From Coriobacteriia bacterium (GTDB lineage Bacteria; Actinomycetota; Coriobacteriia; Anaerosomatales; Anaerosomataceae), in assembly GCA_030651765.1 (NCBI GenBank), contig JAUSBY010000010.1:1-56461 (forward strand): a stretch of DNA of 56,461 bases, written 5' to 3'. A model generated the notes under the pieces. That model did not search any database, was not told the origin of the DNA, and was given only the letters and a program-made list of their open reading frames with translations. This document shows positions 9,340-19,372 of this stretch, piece after piece (within the stretch, counting starts at the first letter, position 1; every line of letters starts with the position of its first letter). Made by a program: the position numbers and the translations under genes.

Positions 9340-9951
9340 ATGTACATCCTTGCTGTCACGGGGGGCCTTGGAGCCGGCAAGTCCACCGCCGCCGAGGTGT
9401 TTGCCGAGCGCGGCGCTATCGTGATCGACCTCGACGATGTGGCCAAGACCCTTCTCGACGAGTCGTCGGCCGTGCGCGAGCGCGTTCTTGCGGCCTTCGG
9501 CGAGCAGATCCTCGGCCCGGACGGTCGTCTCGACCGTTCCGCGCTGGCGTCGCTGGCCTTCGCCTCGACAGAATCGGCGGCGCGCCTTGACGCCATCGTG
9601 CACCCCGCCGTGCTTGCCGCAGTGGCAGGCGCGCTGGATACGCTGGCGCTTCAGGGCGACCAGCCGCCGATAGTCGTGCTCGTGATCCCGCTGCTGGCCG
9701 AATCACCGCTGTTCCTCGAGCCCGTGGACGCGGTGCTGGCGATCTCGGCAACCGAAGAGGACCGGCTCGACCGTGCTGTCGTCCGCGGGATGGCCCGCGA
9801 CGATGCCGAGCGCCGGATCGCCTGTCAGGCCGGCGATGGCGAGCGGCGCGATATCGCCGACTATGTCATCGAGAACGATGGCGATCTCGAGACGTTCCGC
9901 CACGACCTCATCAGCTTCTGGGAGACTGAGATCGCGCATCGCCTCGGCTAG
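9340..9951 (+). CDS. coaE: dephospho-CoA kinase
   Basis: This 203-residue kinase makes coenzyme A by phosphorylating dephospho-CoA, the last step of the pathway. The P-loop is GGLGAGKST at residues 8-16, followed by the conserved IDLDDVAK and the IVHPAV segment, with LVIPLLAE further on. ATG 9340 is preceded by AGGAGG (9329-9334). It lies between rpsA and uvrB, a gene order common in Actinobacteria, and its stop is 10 bases before uvrB. A GGGCCG/CGGCCC hairpin with a long loop (9291-9318) lies between rpsA and coaE and might partly attenuate transcription. Confidence 0.95.
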   Translation: MYILAVTGGLGAGKSTAAEVFAERGAIVIDLDDVAKTLLDESSAVRERVLAAFGEQILGPDGRLDRSALASLAFASTESAARLDAIVHPAVLAAVAGALDTLALQGDQPPIVVLVIPLLAESPLFLEPVDAVLAISATEEDRLDRAVVRGMARDDAERRIACQAGDGERRDIADYVIENDGDLETFRHDLISFWETEIAHRLG

Positions 9952-9961
9952 GGAGTCCGCC

Positions 9962-12028
9962 ATGAAGCGCCTCGAGGTCATATCCGAGTACGAACCGGCC
10001 GGCGATCAGCCGAAGGCCATCGCGGGGCTGGCCGAGGGCGTGCGCGAAGGTCTCACGGACCAGACGCTTCTCGGCGTGACCGGCTCGGGCAAGACCTTCA
10101 CGATGGCCAAGCTCGTCGAGGCCGTCCAGAAGCCGACGCTCATCCTGGCGCCCAACAAGACCCTCGCGGCCCAGCTTGCCAGCGAGATTCGCGACGTCAT
10201 GCCGGACAACGCGGTCATGTACTTCGTCTCCTACTACGACTACTACCAGCCCGAGGCGTACGTGCCCTCCACCGACACGTTCATCGAGAAGGACGCGTCC
10301 ATCAACGCCGAGGTGGAGAAACTCCGCCACGCGGCCACCGCCGCGCTTCTCTCGCGCAAGGACGTCGTGGTCGTTGCGAGCGTGAGCTGCATCTACGGCA
10401 TCGGCTCGCCCGAGGACTACGCGGGTATGGCGGTCTTCCTGGCCGAGTCGGCGCCGTACGACCGCGACAAGCTCATCTACGACCTCATCGACATCAACTA
10501 CGACCGCAACGACTACGAGCTCTCACGCGGCAGCTTCCGCGTGCGCGGTGACGTGCTCGACATCTTTCCGCCCTATGCCGACCAGCCGTTGCGCGTGGCG
10601 TTCTTCGGCGATGAGATCGAGTCCATCACCGAGGTGGACCACGTCACCGGAGAGATCATCAACCGGTACACCGCCACGCCGGTGTGGCCCGCCACGCACT
10701 ACGTCACGCCCAAGGACAAGCTTGCCGGCGCTGTCGCCACCATCCGCGACGAGCTCCACGGGCGACTCGTGCAGCTCAATGCCGAGGGCAAGCTCCTCGA
10801 AGCGCAGCGCCTCGAGATGCGCACCAACTACGACCTCGAGATGCTTGAGGAGATGGGCTACTGCAACGGCATCGAGAACTACTCGCGGCATCTGGATGGC
10901 CGCAACCCTGGCGAGCCGCCTCACACGCTCATCGACTACTTCGGCGACGACTTCCTGTGCATCATCGACGAGAGTCACGTGACCGTGCCGCAGCTCCACG
11001 GCATGTACGAGGGTGACCGCTCGCGCAAGCTCACGCTCGTGGAGCATGGGTTCCGCCTGCCGAGCGCGCTTGACAACCGGCCGCTCAAGTTCGACGAGTT
11101 CCGCGCCCGCGTATCGCAGACGATCTTCGTCTCGGCGACGCCGGGCGACTACGAGATCCGCACGTCCAAGCGGATCGTGGAGCAGATCATCCGGCCAACC
11201 GGTCTCGTCGACCCGGCGATCGAGGTCCGGCCGACGAAGGGTCAGATCGACGACTTGATGGCCGAGGTGCGTGAGCGTACCGAGCGCGACGAGCGCACGC
11301 TGATCACGACGCTCACCAAGAAGATGGCCGAGGACCTCGCGGACTACCTGTTCGAGCACGGCATCAAAGTCCGCTACATGCACAGCGACATCGGTACGCT
11401 GGAGCGCGTGGAGATCCTGCGCGACCTGCGCGCGGGTGTGATCGACTGCCTCGTGGGCATCAACCTGCTCCGCGAGGGTCTGGACCTGCCCGAGGTCTCG
11501 CTCGTCGCGATCCTCGACGCGGACAAGGAAGGCTTCCTGCGCAACCACCGGTCGCTCATCCAGACCATCGGCCGCGCGGCCCGTAACGTGTCAGGCGAGG
11601 TGATCCTGTACGCGGACAAGGTAACGGACTCGATGCGCACCGCCATCGAGGAGACCGACCGCCGTCGCACGCGACAGGTGGCGTTCAACCTCGAGCACGG
11701 CATCGAGCCGCAGACGATCCGCAAGGCCATTCACGACATCGCGCAGTACGTGCGTGAAGCCGAGGCGGGCCTCGAGCCGAGCGTGGACGTGGCTGCCGAA
11801 CTCGGACAGCTGCCGCGCGAGGAACTCGCGCGCATCATGGCGGCGATGGAGGAGGACATGCACATGGCCGCCGAGGCGCTCGATTTCGAGACCGCGGCGC
11901 GTCTGCGCGACCAGGTCGTGAAGATCAAGGCCGAGGCGGAGTCCACGACCGCCGACGAAGTACTCTCGCGTCTCAAGCAGGGCGCACGCAAGGGTTCCGC
12001 GCACGGCGTGCGCAAGCGCAAGCGGTAG
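9962..12028 (+). CDS. uvrB: excinuclease ABC subunit B
   Basis: UvrB is the 688-residue damage-verifying helicase of nucleotide excision repair, loaded by UvrA and cut-coupled by UvrC. Walker A is GVTGSGKT; the damage-probing beta-hairpin is in [21 protein letters not shown] (broken here: [11 protein letters not shown], then PSTDTF). Helicase motifs include [38 protein letters not shown] and QTIGRAARN. The C-terminal UVR domain ([18 protein letters not shown]) contacts UvrC. ATG 9962 follows GGGAG and starts [17 protein letters not shown] as in the family. uvrA and uvrC are 17-21 kb further on. Confidence 0.97.
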   Translation: MKRLEVISEYEPAGDQPKAIAGLAEGVREGLTDQTLLGVTGSGKTFTMAKLVEAVQKPTLILAPNKTLAAQLASEIRDVMPDNAVMYFVSYYDYYQPEAYVPSTDTFIEKDASINAEVEKLRHAATAALLSRKDVVVVASVSCIYGIGSPEDYAGMAVFLAESAPYDRDKLIYDLIDINYDRNDYELSRGSFRVRGDVLDIFPPYADQPLRVAFFGDEIESITEVDHVTGEIINRYTATPVWPATHYVTPKDKLAGAVATIRDELHGRLVQLNAEGKLLEAQRLEMRTNYDLEMLEEMGYCNGIENYSRHLDGRNPGEPPHTLIDYFGDDFLCIIDESHVTVPQLHGMYEGDRSRKLTLVEHGFRLPSALDNRPLKFDEFRARVSQTIFVSATPGDYEIRTSKRIVEQIIRPTGLVDPAIEVRPTKGQIDDLMAEVRERTERDERTLITTLTKKMAEDLADYLFEHGIKVRYMHSDIGTLERVEILRDLRAGVIDCLVGINLLREGLDLPEVSLVAILDADKEGFLRNHRSLIQTIGRAARNVSGEVILYADKVTDSMRTAIEETDRRRTRQVAFNLEHGIEPQTIRKAIHDIAQYVREAEAGLEPSVDVAAELGQLPREELARIMAAMEEDMHMAAEALDFETAARLRDQVVKIKAEAESTTADEVLSRLKQGARKGSAHGVRKRKR

Positions 12029-12033
12029 CCAGG

Positions 12034-13320
12034 CTACCCCGCGACGACGCGGTCGCGGCCCGCTTCCTTTGCGGCGTACATAGCAGCGTCGGCACGGGCG
12101 ACAAGCGCATCCGTGGACTCGACCGGGTCCCCCGGGCGAACGTGCGCGGTCCCGATGCTGACGGTGAGCCGCTCTCCCGCCAGCACGTCGATCACCGCCG
12201 ATGCCACCATCGTTCGGATGCGCTCAGCGAGCACCGCGAGTTCGTCGGGCTCGATGTCGGGGGCTACGATGAGAAGTTCCTCTCCGCCGAACCGACCGAC
12301 GACATCGTACGTTCGCACGGCGCTTCGCAGTGCGGATGCGACCTGGCGCAGCGCTTCGTCGCCCGCGGCGTGGCCGTATGCATCGTTCACGTGTTTGAAG
12401 TGGTCGATGTCGACGAGAGCGACACCGATGCTATGCTCGTGGCGTCGTACGCGGTCGAGTTCCTGACCGAGACGCGCGATCACGTAGCCCCGATTTCGCA
12501 GGCCGGTGAGCGCATCGGTCGTGGCAGCGTGCTCGAGTCTCCGGTTGGCCTCCGTTAAGCGCGACGCGAAGATGCGCGATGCGAGCCACACGAACAGCCA
12601 CGATACGGCGAGGATCACCGCGGCGATCGCGACCAGCCGGATCCGGGTCTCCTCAAGTGCGGCGGCGGTCGCTTGGTGGGGGAGTCGGATGCTGATCGCG
12701 CCGCGGACGTCGCCCACCTCGTAGCCGGACTCCCCGTGGCAGCTGAGGCAACTCTCGTCGACGATGAGCGGTCTCATGTAGCGGAAGAGTCGCGTGTCGT
12801 TCTCCTCGGCGACAGCCCAGTACTCCTCGGCCCCGCGATCGAACTCGACGAGTCCGCTTCGCTCCCACTCGTCGGGAGCGTTGTCCGGATTGACGGGCTC
12901 GAGGCTGGTGAGCTTGAATTCGGAGCCCGCTTCGGCCAACGGGAGTTGCTCGGCGATCTCGCGGGTCATGGCCGCCGGGTTCCGAAGCGTCAGCACGGAG
13001 CCGTCAGGCAGCGTAAGGTCCGGATCGACGCCGAGTAGGATCAGGTACGGATTGGACTGCACCGTGTCCGTCTTGCGAACGTACACGCCGCCTGCCTGCG
13101 AGTTCCAGGCGCGGGCGGCGATGATGAGGTCGGTGTAGGAGCGCGCCTGCGTGAGCGCCTGCTGGTCGACGAGGCGGACGACGGCGGTGCCGAGCCACGC
13201 GAACGTCACGATCGTGACCGCCGTGAGAGCGACGAGGATGGCCGCACGGAAGCGCCTGAGGGGTGCGCGTATCGGCTGTCGTACCTGTGCTGCTTCGTCC
13301 GCCTGCGGATAGGTGTCCAT
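12034..13320 (-). CDS. diguanylate cyclase with Tll0287-like (DUF3365) heme sensor domain
   Basis: This 428-residue membrane protein probably makes cyclic di-GMP. It has a transmembrane helix near residues 28-50, then an extracytoplasmic DUF3365/Tll0287-like domain with the c-type heme motif C191-L-S-C194-H195, a second transmembrane helix (RLVAIAAVILAVSWLFVWLA) and a GGDEF domain. The GGDEF signature reads GGEEL in GRFGGEELLIVAP, and the metal-binding DIDHFKHVND and GHAAGDEAL are intact, so it should be active. The heme suggests control by redox state or a gas. The start is uncertain: ATG 13320 is used; GTG 13356 would add 12 residues; neither has a strong ribosome site. It is divergent from the ABC transporter genes. 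Confidence 0.88.
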   Translation of the reverse strand: MDTYPQADEAAQVRQPIRAPLRRFRAAILVALTAVTIVTFAWLGTAVVRLVDQQALTQARSYTDLIIAARAWNSQAGGVYVRKTDTVQSNPYLILLGVDPDLTLPDGSVLTLRNPAAMTREIAEQLPLAEAGSEFKLTSLEPVNPDNAPDEWERSGLVEFDRGAEEYWAVAEENDTRLFRYMRPLIVDESCLSCHGESGYEVGDVRGAISIRLPHQATAAALEETRIRLVAIAAVILAVSWLFVWLASRIFASRLTEANRRLEHAATTDALTGLRNRGYVIARLGQELDRVRRHEHSIGVALVDIDHFKHVNDAYGHAAGDEALRQVASALRSAVRTYDVVGRFGGEELLIVAPDIEPDELAVLAERIRTMVASAVIDVLAGERLTVSIGTAHVRPGDPVESTDALVARADAAMYAAKEAGRDRVVAG

Positions 13321-13469
13321 GGTGTTGGCTCGGATTCGTCGGATCGGTTCGGGCACAACGACGTGTCGGGGATTCCGGGACGCCGCTGGTAGTATGTTCT
13401 CGTGTGCGTGTACGTATGTCTACGGCGGCGCAGAGCCTCAGTGGTCGGACGAGAGAGGTGCACGAAGGT

Positions 13470-14402
13470 ATGGACGTCATCACCACGCGCGGCCTCACCA
13501 AGTTCTACGGGAAGACGCGCGGTGTCGAGAGTCTCTCGATGAGCGTGCCGGCCGGATCAGTGTACGGCTTCCTCGGCCCCAACGGGGCAGGCAAGACCAC
13601 CACCATCCGCTGCCTGCTCGGCATGCTGAAGCCGACGGCGGGGGAAGCCGAGGTGCTCGGCGAGCATGTCAGTCTCGATGGGGCCGCGCTCCGCAGGCGC
13701 ATCGGGTACGTCGCCGGCGAGGTCAACCTCTACGAGCGCCAGACCGGCCGCTGGCACCTCGACTACGTCGCGGGCTTCCGCGGCGGGCGCGGCGTGCTCG
13801 AGGCAGAGCTGCTGGAGCGCTTCGACTTCGATCCCGGCCGCAAGGTCAAGGAGCTCTCCAAAGGTAACAAGCAGAAGCTCGCCCTCATCCTCGGGATGGC
13901 GCACGACCCCGAGCTGCTCATCTTAGACGAGCCGACGAGCGGTCTTGACCCGCTCAACCAGGAGGCCGTCTACGCGGTGATCGACGAGCGTGTGGCGGCA
14001 GGCCGCACGGTGTTCCTCTCGAGCCACGTGCTCTCGGAGGTCGAGCGCGTGTGCAGCCGCGTCGGCATCATCCGCTCGGGCCGTCTCGTGGCCGAGGAGG
14101 ACGTCCGCTCGCTGCTCGGCAAGCGGCTTCGCGATCTCACGGTCACCTTTGCCCGCCCGGTGGGACCGACGCTGCTCGACGATGTCACCGGCGTGGATAG
14201 CGTCATGGTGCTCGGCGAGACGCAGCTCACGGCCCGGGTCAAGGGCGATGCGATCGACGCGGTCATCAAGCGGCTCGCATCGGTTGAGATATCCGACCTG
14301 CGCATCAGCCACGCGAGTCTCGAGGACGTCTTCCTCGAGTTCTACCGGCACACGGACGCTGACGACGCACCGCGTGCCGTCGCCGGGGGAGGGGAGGCGT
14401 GA
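13470..14402 (+). CDS. ABC transporter ATP-binding protein
   Basis: The 310-residue ATPase powers the membrane protein encoded immediately downstream. Walker A is GPNGAGKTTT, the signature is the variant LSKGNKQKL, Walker B is LLILDEPTSGLDP, and the H-loop lies in FLSSHVLSE. The C-terminal extension resembles DUF4162-type exporters of the CcmA/NatA class. The start ATG 13470 gives MDVITTRGLTKFYG; GAGAGAGG lies about 12 bases upstream. The gene overlaps the permease start. The substrate is unknown; antibiotic or lipid-like efflux is common for this class. Confidence 0.9.
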   Translation: MDVITTRGLTKFYGKTRGVESLSMSVPAGSVYGFLGPNGAGKTTTIRCLLGMLKPTAGEAEVLGEHVSLDGAALRRRIGYVAGEVNLYERQTGRWHLDYVAGFRGGRGVLEAELLERFDFDPGRKVKELSKGNKQKLALILGMAHDPELLILDEPTSGLDPLNQEAVYAVIDERVAAGRTVFLSSHVLSEVERVCSRVGIIRSGRLVAEEDVRSLLGKRLRDLTVTFARPVGPTLLDDVTGVDSVMVLGETQLTARVKGDAIDAVIKRLASVEISDLRISHASLEDVFLEFYRHTDADDAPRAVAGGGEA

Positions 14403-15199
14403 TGAGCTGGACACTCCTGCGCGGGACGTTCACGCAGCGCCGCACCTCGATCCTCTGGTACTCGGTCAGCCTGATCGCGTACTCGTGGCTCATGACGTGG
14501 TTCTATCCGCAGATCGGCGGCGGACAGTACGCCGACCTCATCGAGAACATGCCGCCGGAGATGCTCGCGCTGTTCGGCGGCACCGAGGTCGACTTCGCCA
14601 CACTCGGCGGCTACTTCCAGACCGAGTATCTCGGCTTGATGTGGATGCTCATCACGGCCTCGGCGCTCATCATCTTCGCGGGCAAGGCCTTCTCCGGCGA
14701 GATCGGGGCCGGGACGATGGAGTTCGTGCTCGCGCAGCCGGTCTCGCGCGTGCGGTTCGCGATCACGCGCGTGGCGGCGCTCCTGCTCTACATCGTCGTC
14801 CTTGCGGCGGTGTCGTTCGTGCCGATCGCGCTGTTCGGACCGTCGTACGACATCAACCTGAGCGCCGCGATCTTCTGGGAGTTGTTCGCATTCGGCTGCA
14901 TGTTCATGCTCGCCGTCGGCGGCTTCGCGCTATTCGTGAGTTCGCTGTTCCGAGACAGCGGTCGGGCCGGCGCGATCACGGCGGGTGTGATGGGCATGTT
15001 CTGGATCGCGGACCTGGTCTCCAACGTCTCCGAGGCCGCCGAGGTGATCGACCCCATCAACATCGTCACGTACTGGCAGCCCGGCAAGATCATCAACGGC
15101 GACGCCGTGGCGCCAGAGGCATGGTGGATCTACGGCGTGATCGGTGTGGTCTCGCTTGTCGCCTCGGTGGTCGTCTTCCGCCGCCGCGACGTGGCCTGA
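14402..15199 (+). CDS. ABC-2 type transporter permease
   Basis: The 265-residue partner of the preceding ATPase has about six transmembrane segments, among them SLIAYSWLMTWFYP, YLGLMWMLITASALIIFAG, LLLYIVVLAAVSFVPIALF, CMFMLAVGGFALFVSSLF and a last one at YGVIGVVSLVASVVVF. The motif SGEIGAGTMEFVLAQPVSR is typical of ABC-2 exporters. Start may be GTG 14399 or ATG 14402; either overlaps the ATPase stop, which indicates translational coupling. GGGAGGGGAGG lies just upstream. Confidence 0.88.
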   Translation: MSWTLLRGTFTQRRTSILWYSVSLIAYSWLMTWFYPQIGGGQYADLIENMPPEMLALFGGTEVDFATLGGYFQTEYLGLMWMLITASALIIFAGKAFSGEIGAGTMEFVLAQPVSRVRFAITRVAALLLYIVVLAAVSFVPIALFGPSYDINLSAAIFWELFAFGCMFMLAVGGFALFVSSLFRDSGRAGAITAGVMGMFWIADLVSNVSEAAEVIDPINIVTYWQPGKIINGDAVAPEAWWIYGVIGVVSLVASVVVFRRRDVA

Positions 15200-15207
15200 G
15201 CCGAGAC

Positions 15208-17583
15208 GTGGTGTCCCGCGAGGCAGAGCGTGTGCTCGATCTTCGGGCGCTTCTACCCGGCGACTACTACTGCGCGGGTTGTGCCGGACGGGTCTGCGAG
15301 GCGGTGGCCGCGCTCGTTGGCGTGAGCGACGTGGGGTGCGACCTCGATGAGGGAGTGCTCACCGTCTCCTACGGGCAGAAGGCGTTTTCAGCCGCCGAGA
15401 TCGAGGCGCAGGTCGTGCGGCTTGCGCTCGAGGAGACCGGTCAGGTCGGACACGCTGTCTACCGGCTGACGGGGCTCGATTGACCCGACTGTGCGCGGAC
15501 CGTGGCTAAGTCCGTACGGCAGATACCGGGTGTGCTCTTCGCCGACGTGAACTTCGCCACCGGGATGCTGCTTCTCGAGTACGACCGGGATCACGATCCG
15601 CGCCCCCGGGCCGTGGCGACCGTCGTCGGCGCGGGTCACGGTGTCGAGCCGCTGGACGCCGATGACGTGCTGGTGACGCCTCCCTCGTGGTGGACACATC
15701 ATCGTGGAGAGGTCGCGGTCGCAGTCTCCGGCGCGCTGATCGTGCTCGGCTGGCTGATGGGACGTGCCGGCGCCGAGGTAGCGGCGGTGGCCGCGTACGG
15801 CCTCGCGATCATGGCAGGCGGGACGATCACCTGGCGCCGCGCCGTCGTGTCACTTCAGGCGCGAACGCTGGACATGAACGTGCTCATGACCATCGCGGTC
15901 TCGGGGGCCGCCGCAATCGGCGAGTGGGGCGAGGGCGCCACCGTCATGTTCCTGTTCGCCCTGGGCGGCATCCTCGAGTCGCGCTCGGTGGCGCGCACGC
16001 GGCGCTCCATCCGCGATCTCATGTCGCTCGCGCCCGAGCGAGCGCGGGTGCGCCGGGGCGGTGTCGAGTCCGAGGTGTCTCCGGCCGAGGTAGCCATTGG
16101 TGAGGCGATCATCGTTCGTCCTGGCGAGCGCGTGCCGCTTGACGGCATCATCGTGCACGGCATCTCGGCGTTCGACGAGTCGCCCATCACGGGCGAGTCG
16201 ATCCCGGCCGACCGGGGAGTGGGTGACCGGGTGTTCAGCGGCGCGCTCAACACGACCGGGCCCGTGGAGGTGCGTACCACGGCGCCCGCGTCGGCGACGA
16301 CGCTTGCACGCATCGTGCACCTCGTCGAGGCCGCGCAGGCGTCCCGCGCACCGGTGCAGCGGTTCGTGGACCGCTTCAGCCGCTGGTACACGCCGATCGT
16401 CATCGCCGGCGCGGCGTTCCTCGCCATCGGTGTCCCGCTGCTCGGCGAGCTGACCGGCGCGTGGCCGGGCATCGAGTCGTGGCAGGACTGGACGTACCGG
16501 TCGCTCGTGTTGCTCGTCGTCTCGTGCCCGTGTGCCCTCGTCGTGTCCACGCCGGTGGCTATCGTCTCGGCCATCACCCGCGCCACGCGCGACGGCGTAC
16601 TCGTCAAAGGCGGCGCCTTCCTCGAGCTTGCCGGCAAGGTGAGCGTCGTGGTGTTCGACAAGACGGGCACGCTCACCGAGGGGCGCCCGACGGTGGCCGA
16701 GGTGGTCCCGCTGGCGAGCGAGGCGGCGCAGCACGTCCTCGGCCTGGCCGCCGCGCTCGAGGCGCACTCCAACCATCCGCTTGCCCGGGCCGTGGCCGCA
16801 GCGGGCGCCGATGACGCGTCGGGTCTGACCGTCTCTGGCGTCGCCGAGACGCCGGGCCGGGGCGTGACCGGCGTCGTGGACGGCGCGGACCTCGTGGTGG
16901 GCAGCCTGGCCTTCGTCTCGGAGCATGTCGCGGCCAACGGGGACGTGAGCGCGACCGCCGCCCGGCTCGAGGACGCGGGACTCACCATACTTGCGCTCGC
17001 GCGCACGGGCGACGATGGCTCGGTCCTCGGCCTGGTCGGTCTGGCCGACGCGGTGCGTCCGGAGGCGGCCGCCACGACCGCCGCTCTTGCCGACGTCGGC
17101 ATCGAGCACGTCGTGATGCTCACGGGCGACAACGAGCGTGCGGCCGCCCGCGTGGCCGCCGCCGCCGGCGTGGCTGAGTTCCGTGCCCGGCTGCTCCCCG
17201 AGGGCAAGACCGCCGAGGTCACAGCGCTCAGGGAGCGCCACGGGGTGGTCGTGATGGTCGGCGATGGCATCAACGACGCGCCCGCGCTTGCGGCGGCAGA
17301 CATCGGCGTGGCTATGGGCGCCGCCGGCAGCGACACCGCGATCGAGACAGCCGACGTGGCGCTCATGCGCGACGACCTCTCGGCTCTGCCGCGCTTCCTT
17401 GCGCTCGGCCGCGCCACGATGGCCAACATCAGGCAGAACGTCGCGCTGTCCCTCGGCGTGAAGGCTGTCGTGCTCGTGCTCGCGATCACCGGTCACGCAA
17501 CGCTGTGGATGGCCGTGTTCGCAGACACCGGCATGGCACTGATCGTCATCGCCAACGGGCTGCGGCTGCTGCGCCGGCGGTAG
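15208..17583 (+). CDS. soft-metal P1B-type ATPase with two HMA domains and an in-frame TGA (probable selenocysteine 92)
   Basis: Read through the TGA at 15481-15483, this is a 791-residue heavy-metal pump. HMA domain 1 carries C22-A-G-C25 (YYCAGCAGRVCE). HMA domain 2 reads LTGLD-TGA-PDCARTV, so the TGA takes the place of the first cysteine of a CPDC motif; the frame is unbroken and homology continues (SVRQIPGVLFADVNF). Then follow the actuator loop (SPITGESIP), transmembrane C440-P-C442 (SCPCALVVSTPVAI, typical of Zn/Cd/Pb pumps of the ZntA/CadA group), phosphorylated D484 (FDKTGTLTE), HP (SNHPLAR) and GDGINDAPAL. Ordinary gene calling would give two genes (15208-15483 and 15502-17583). GTG 15208 lies 8 bases after the permease stop. 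A nonsense mutation or read error is the alternative. Confidence 0.78.
15491..15517 (+). other. candidate bacterial SECIS hairpin after TGA 15481-15483
   Basis: CGGAC (15496-15500) pairs with GTCCG (15510-15514) around the 9-base loop CGTGGCTAA; a G-U pair and G-C/T-A pairs with a small bulge extend the stem outward to 15491 and 15517. The loop begins 17 bases after the TGA and has G at its second position, which fits the published bacterial SECIS rule (loop about 16-37 bases after UGA, G in the first two loop bases). The structure was folded by eye. Confidence 0.55.
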
Positions 17584-17649
17584 TTGCGAGGAGCGGCGGG
17601 ACGGGGGAGTATCGTTCATGCAAGGTCTTCGGGCGGATGGGGGCGCACA

Positions 17650-17991
17650 GTGACCGACGACGTCATGCGGTTCTTCGCAGCGTGGATGCTCACGCACGAG
17701 GTTGCCGACGAGGGGCTCAAGGCCGCCGTTCTTCGCGGCGACGAGGGCGGCACCGAGGGGATGTCCGGCGGCGCGGACGCGTTCGTCGACGGACTGGCGG
17801 CGATGGTGGCCGAGGAAAAGGAGAAGCTCAAGCGCGATCTCGAGGCGCGCGCGCGCGGCGAGGAGGTCGCCATCGAGCAGCCGCGCGATCCTGCGCTCGA
17901 GGAGGTCCGCTTCGAGGTGGCCGAGCTGCGGGGACGGCTCGACAACATCGAGTCGCTGCTCGAGACACTGCTCCGCAAGCTCGACCGGTAG
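17650..17991 (+). CDS. small coiled-coil protein of unknown function
   Basis: No family was recognised. The 113-residue protein has an N-terminal helical stretch (VMRFFAAWMLTHEVADEGLKAAVL) and long charged helices, with a clear heptad pattern at the C-terminus (EEVRFEVAELRGRLDNIESLLETLLRKL) that should form a coiled coil. There is no signal peptide. GTG 17650 is taken as start; ATG 17665 is possible. It ends 9 bases before the UbiB-family kinase and is probably co-transcribed with it, so a regulatory or scaffolding role beside that kinase can be guessed but not shown. Confidence 0.65.
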   Translation: MTDDVMRFFAAWMLTHEVADEGLKAAVLRGDEGGTEGMSGGADAFVDGLAAMVAEEKEKLKRDLEARARGEEVAIEQPRDPALEEVRFEVAELRGRLDNIESLLETLLRKLDR

Positions 17992-18000
17992 GGGCGCACC

Positions 18001-19359
18001 GTGGCCTCGCGATCATCGGTCATCGTCCGAACGGTGCTGGCACATCTCGCCGCCGCGCTGCCGTCCGCCCGCTTCGGGCTCGCTTCCGCGCCCGTGCGCC
18101 GCGCCGCCTGGGCCCGCGGCCTGCGCCGCGCCTTCGAGCGCCTCGGCCCGGCGTTCATCAAACTCGGCCAGCTCATCTCGGTGCGGCCCGACGAGTTCTC
18201 CGACGAACTTGTGGCCGAGATGCGCTCCATGCAAGACGCGGTGCCGCCGCTCCCGGCCGAGGCGATCCGCTCGGTGATCGAAGCCGAGTTCGGTGCCGGA
18301 CCCGACGAGCTGTGGGCCACGTTCGACGACGAGCCGCTCGCCTCGGCCTCGATCGCGCAGGTGCATCGTGCGACGCTTGCCTCGGCGTACCGGCCCGTGT
18401 GGGGAGAGACCCTTCCCGCCGGCGCGGACGTGGTCGTGAAGGTCGTGCGCCCGGGCGCGGCGGCGTCGATCCGCGCCGACATCGCGGGCGCGCGAAGGCT
18501 TGCCGGGCTCATCGCGCGGACACGCCTGGCGCGGCGGTTCGACCCCGTGGCGCTGCTCGACGAGTTCGCGACCACCCTCGAGCGCGAGCTCGACTTGCGC
18601 GTGGAGGGCCGCTTCTCCGATCGTTTCCTGTTCGACTTCCGCGACGACCCCAAGGTGGTCGCACCGAGGGTCGTCTGGCCGAGGAGTACCGCGCGCGTCC
18701 TCACCATGGAGTTCATGCGTGGCTGGCGTCTGACCGAGATCGAGGCGGCCAAGGCTGCGGGCGTGGACTGCTTCGGTCTGGCCGTCCACGGTGCCACCGC
18801 GTTCATGCGGCAGGTGTTCGTGTACGGCCGCTACCACGCCGATCTGCATCCCGCCAACCTCTTCGTCACGCCCGAGAACACGATCGCGTACCTGGACTTC
18901 GGCATCGTCGGTTACCTGACGCCGGAGGAACGCATGAACATCACGCAGGTGATGGCCGCGCTCGTCTACCGCGATGCCGATCGCGCGATGCGCTACTCGG
19001 AACGACTCGGCGTGCACGTGCCACCCGATCGCATCGAGGCGGTTCGCGCCGGGCTCGGGACGCTGCTCGACGGCACCACTCGGCCCGACGGCACGCGCGA
19101 CTTCGCACACTTCGGCCTGGGATTCCTGTCGCTTCTCGGCGAGCACGGCGTGAGGATCCCGAGCGGGTACGGCCTGCTCATCAAGTCGCTTGCCACCGTC
19201 GAGGGCGTTGCGCGTGCCCTCTACCCCGAGATCGATATCGTCGCCACGGCCCAGCCGTTCACCACGCGAATCCTCGGTGCTGCGATGGGCGATCCGGCGC
19301 GACTGCGCGAGCGGATGCCCGAGGCGGTGCGTGCGGCGCTCAGGGTGCTGCTGGCGTAG
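18001..19359 (+). CDS. ABC1/AarF/UbiB-family atypical kinase
   Basis: The 452-residue protein has the UbiB signature motifs: the KxGQ motif in FIKLGQLISVRPDEF, the alanine-rich loop replacing the glycine loop (ASASIAQVHRA), the VVVKVVRPG lysine, the catalytic HADLHPANLFV and the metal-binding YLDFGIVGYL. Members support ubiquinone or other isoprenoid-lipid synthesis through ATPase rather than protein kinase activity. In an actinobacterium the isoprenoid partner would be menaquinone or another lipid, which is inference. It lacks the long C-terminal membrane pair of E. coli UbiB. Start GTG 18001. Confidence 0.88.
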   Translation: MASRSSVIVRTVLAHLAAALPSARFGLASAPVRRAAWARGLRRAFERLGPAFIKLGQLISVRPDEFSDELVAEMRSMQDAVPPLPAEAIRSVIEAEFGAGPDELWATFDDEPLASASIAQVHRATLASAYRPVWGETLPAGADVVVKVVRPGAAASIRADIAGARRLAGLIARTRLARRFDPVALLDEFATTLERELDLRVEGRFSDRFLFDFRDDPKVVAPRVVWPRSTARVLTMEFMRGWRLTEIEAAKAAGVDCFGLAVHGATAFMRQVFVYGRYHADLHPANLFVTPENTIAYLDFGIVGYLTPEERMNITQVMAALVYRDADRAMRYSERLGVHVPPDRIEAVRAGLGTLLDGTTRPDGTRDFAHFGLGFLSLLGEHGVRIPSGYGLLIKSLATVEGVARALYPEIDIVATAQPFTTRILGAAMGDPARLRERMPEAVRAALRVLLA

Positions 19360-19372
19360 GCGGCGCGTGTCC

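Noticed and set aside
12023-12037. GGTAGCC/GGCTACC hairpin as terminator between uvrB and the cyclase
   Set aside because: The arms are only five to seven bases with almost no loop and overlap both stop codons; too weak to call.
15208-15483. A separate 91-residue HMA metallochaperone gene ending at TGA 15481
   Set aside because: The frame continues directly into the missing half of a second HMA domain (PDCARTVAKSVRQIPGV), so one recoded protein explains the sequence better than two genes.
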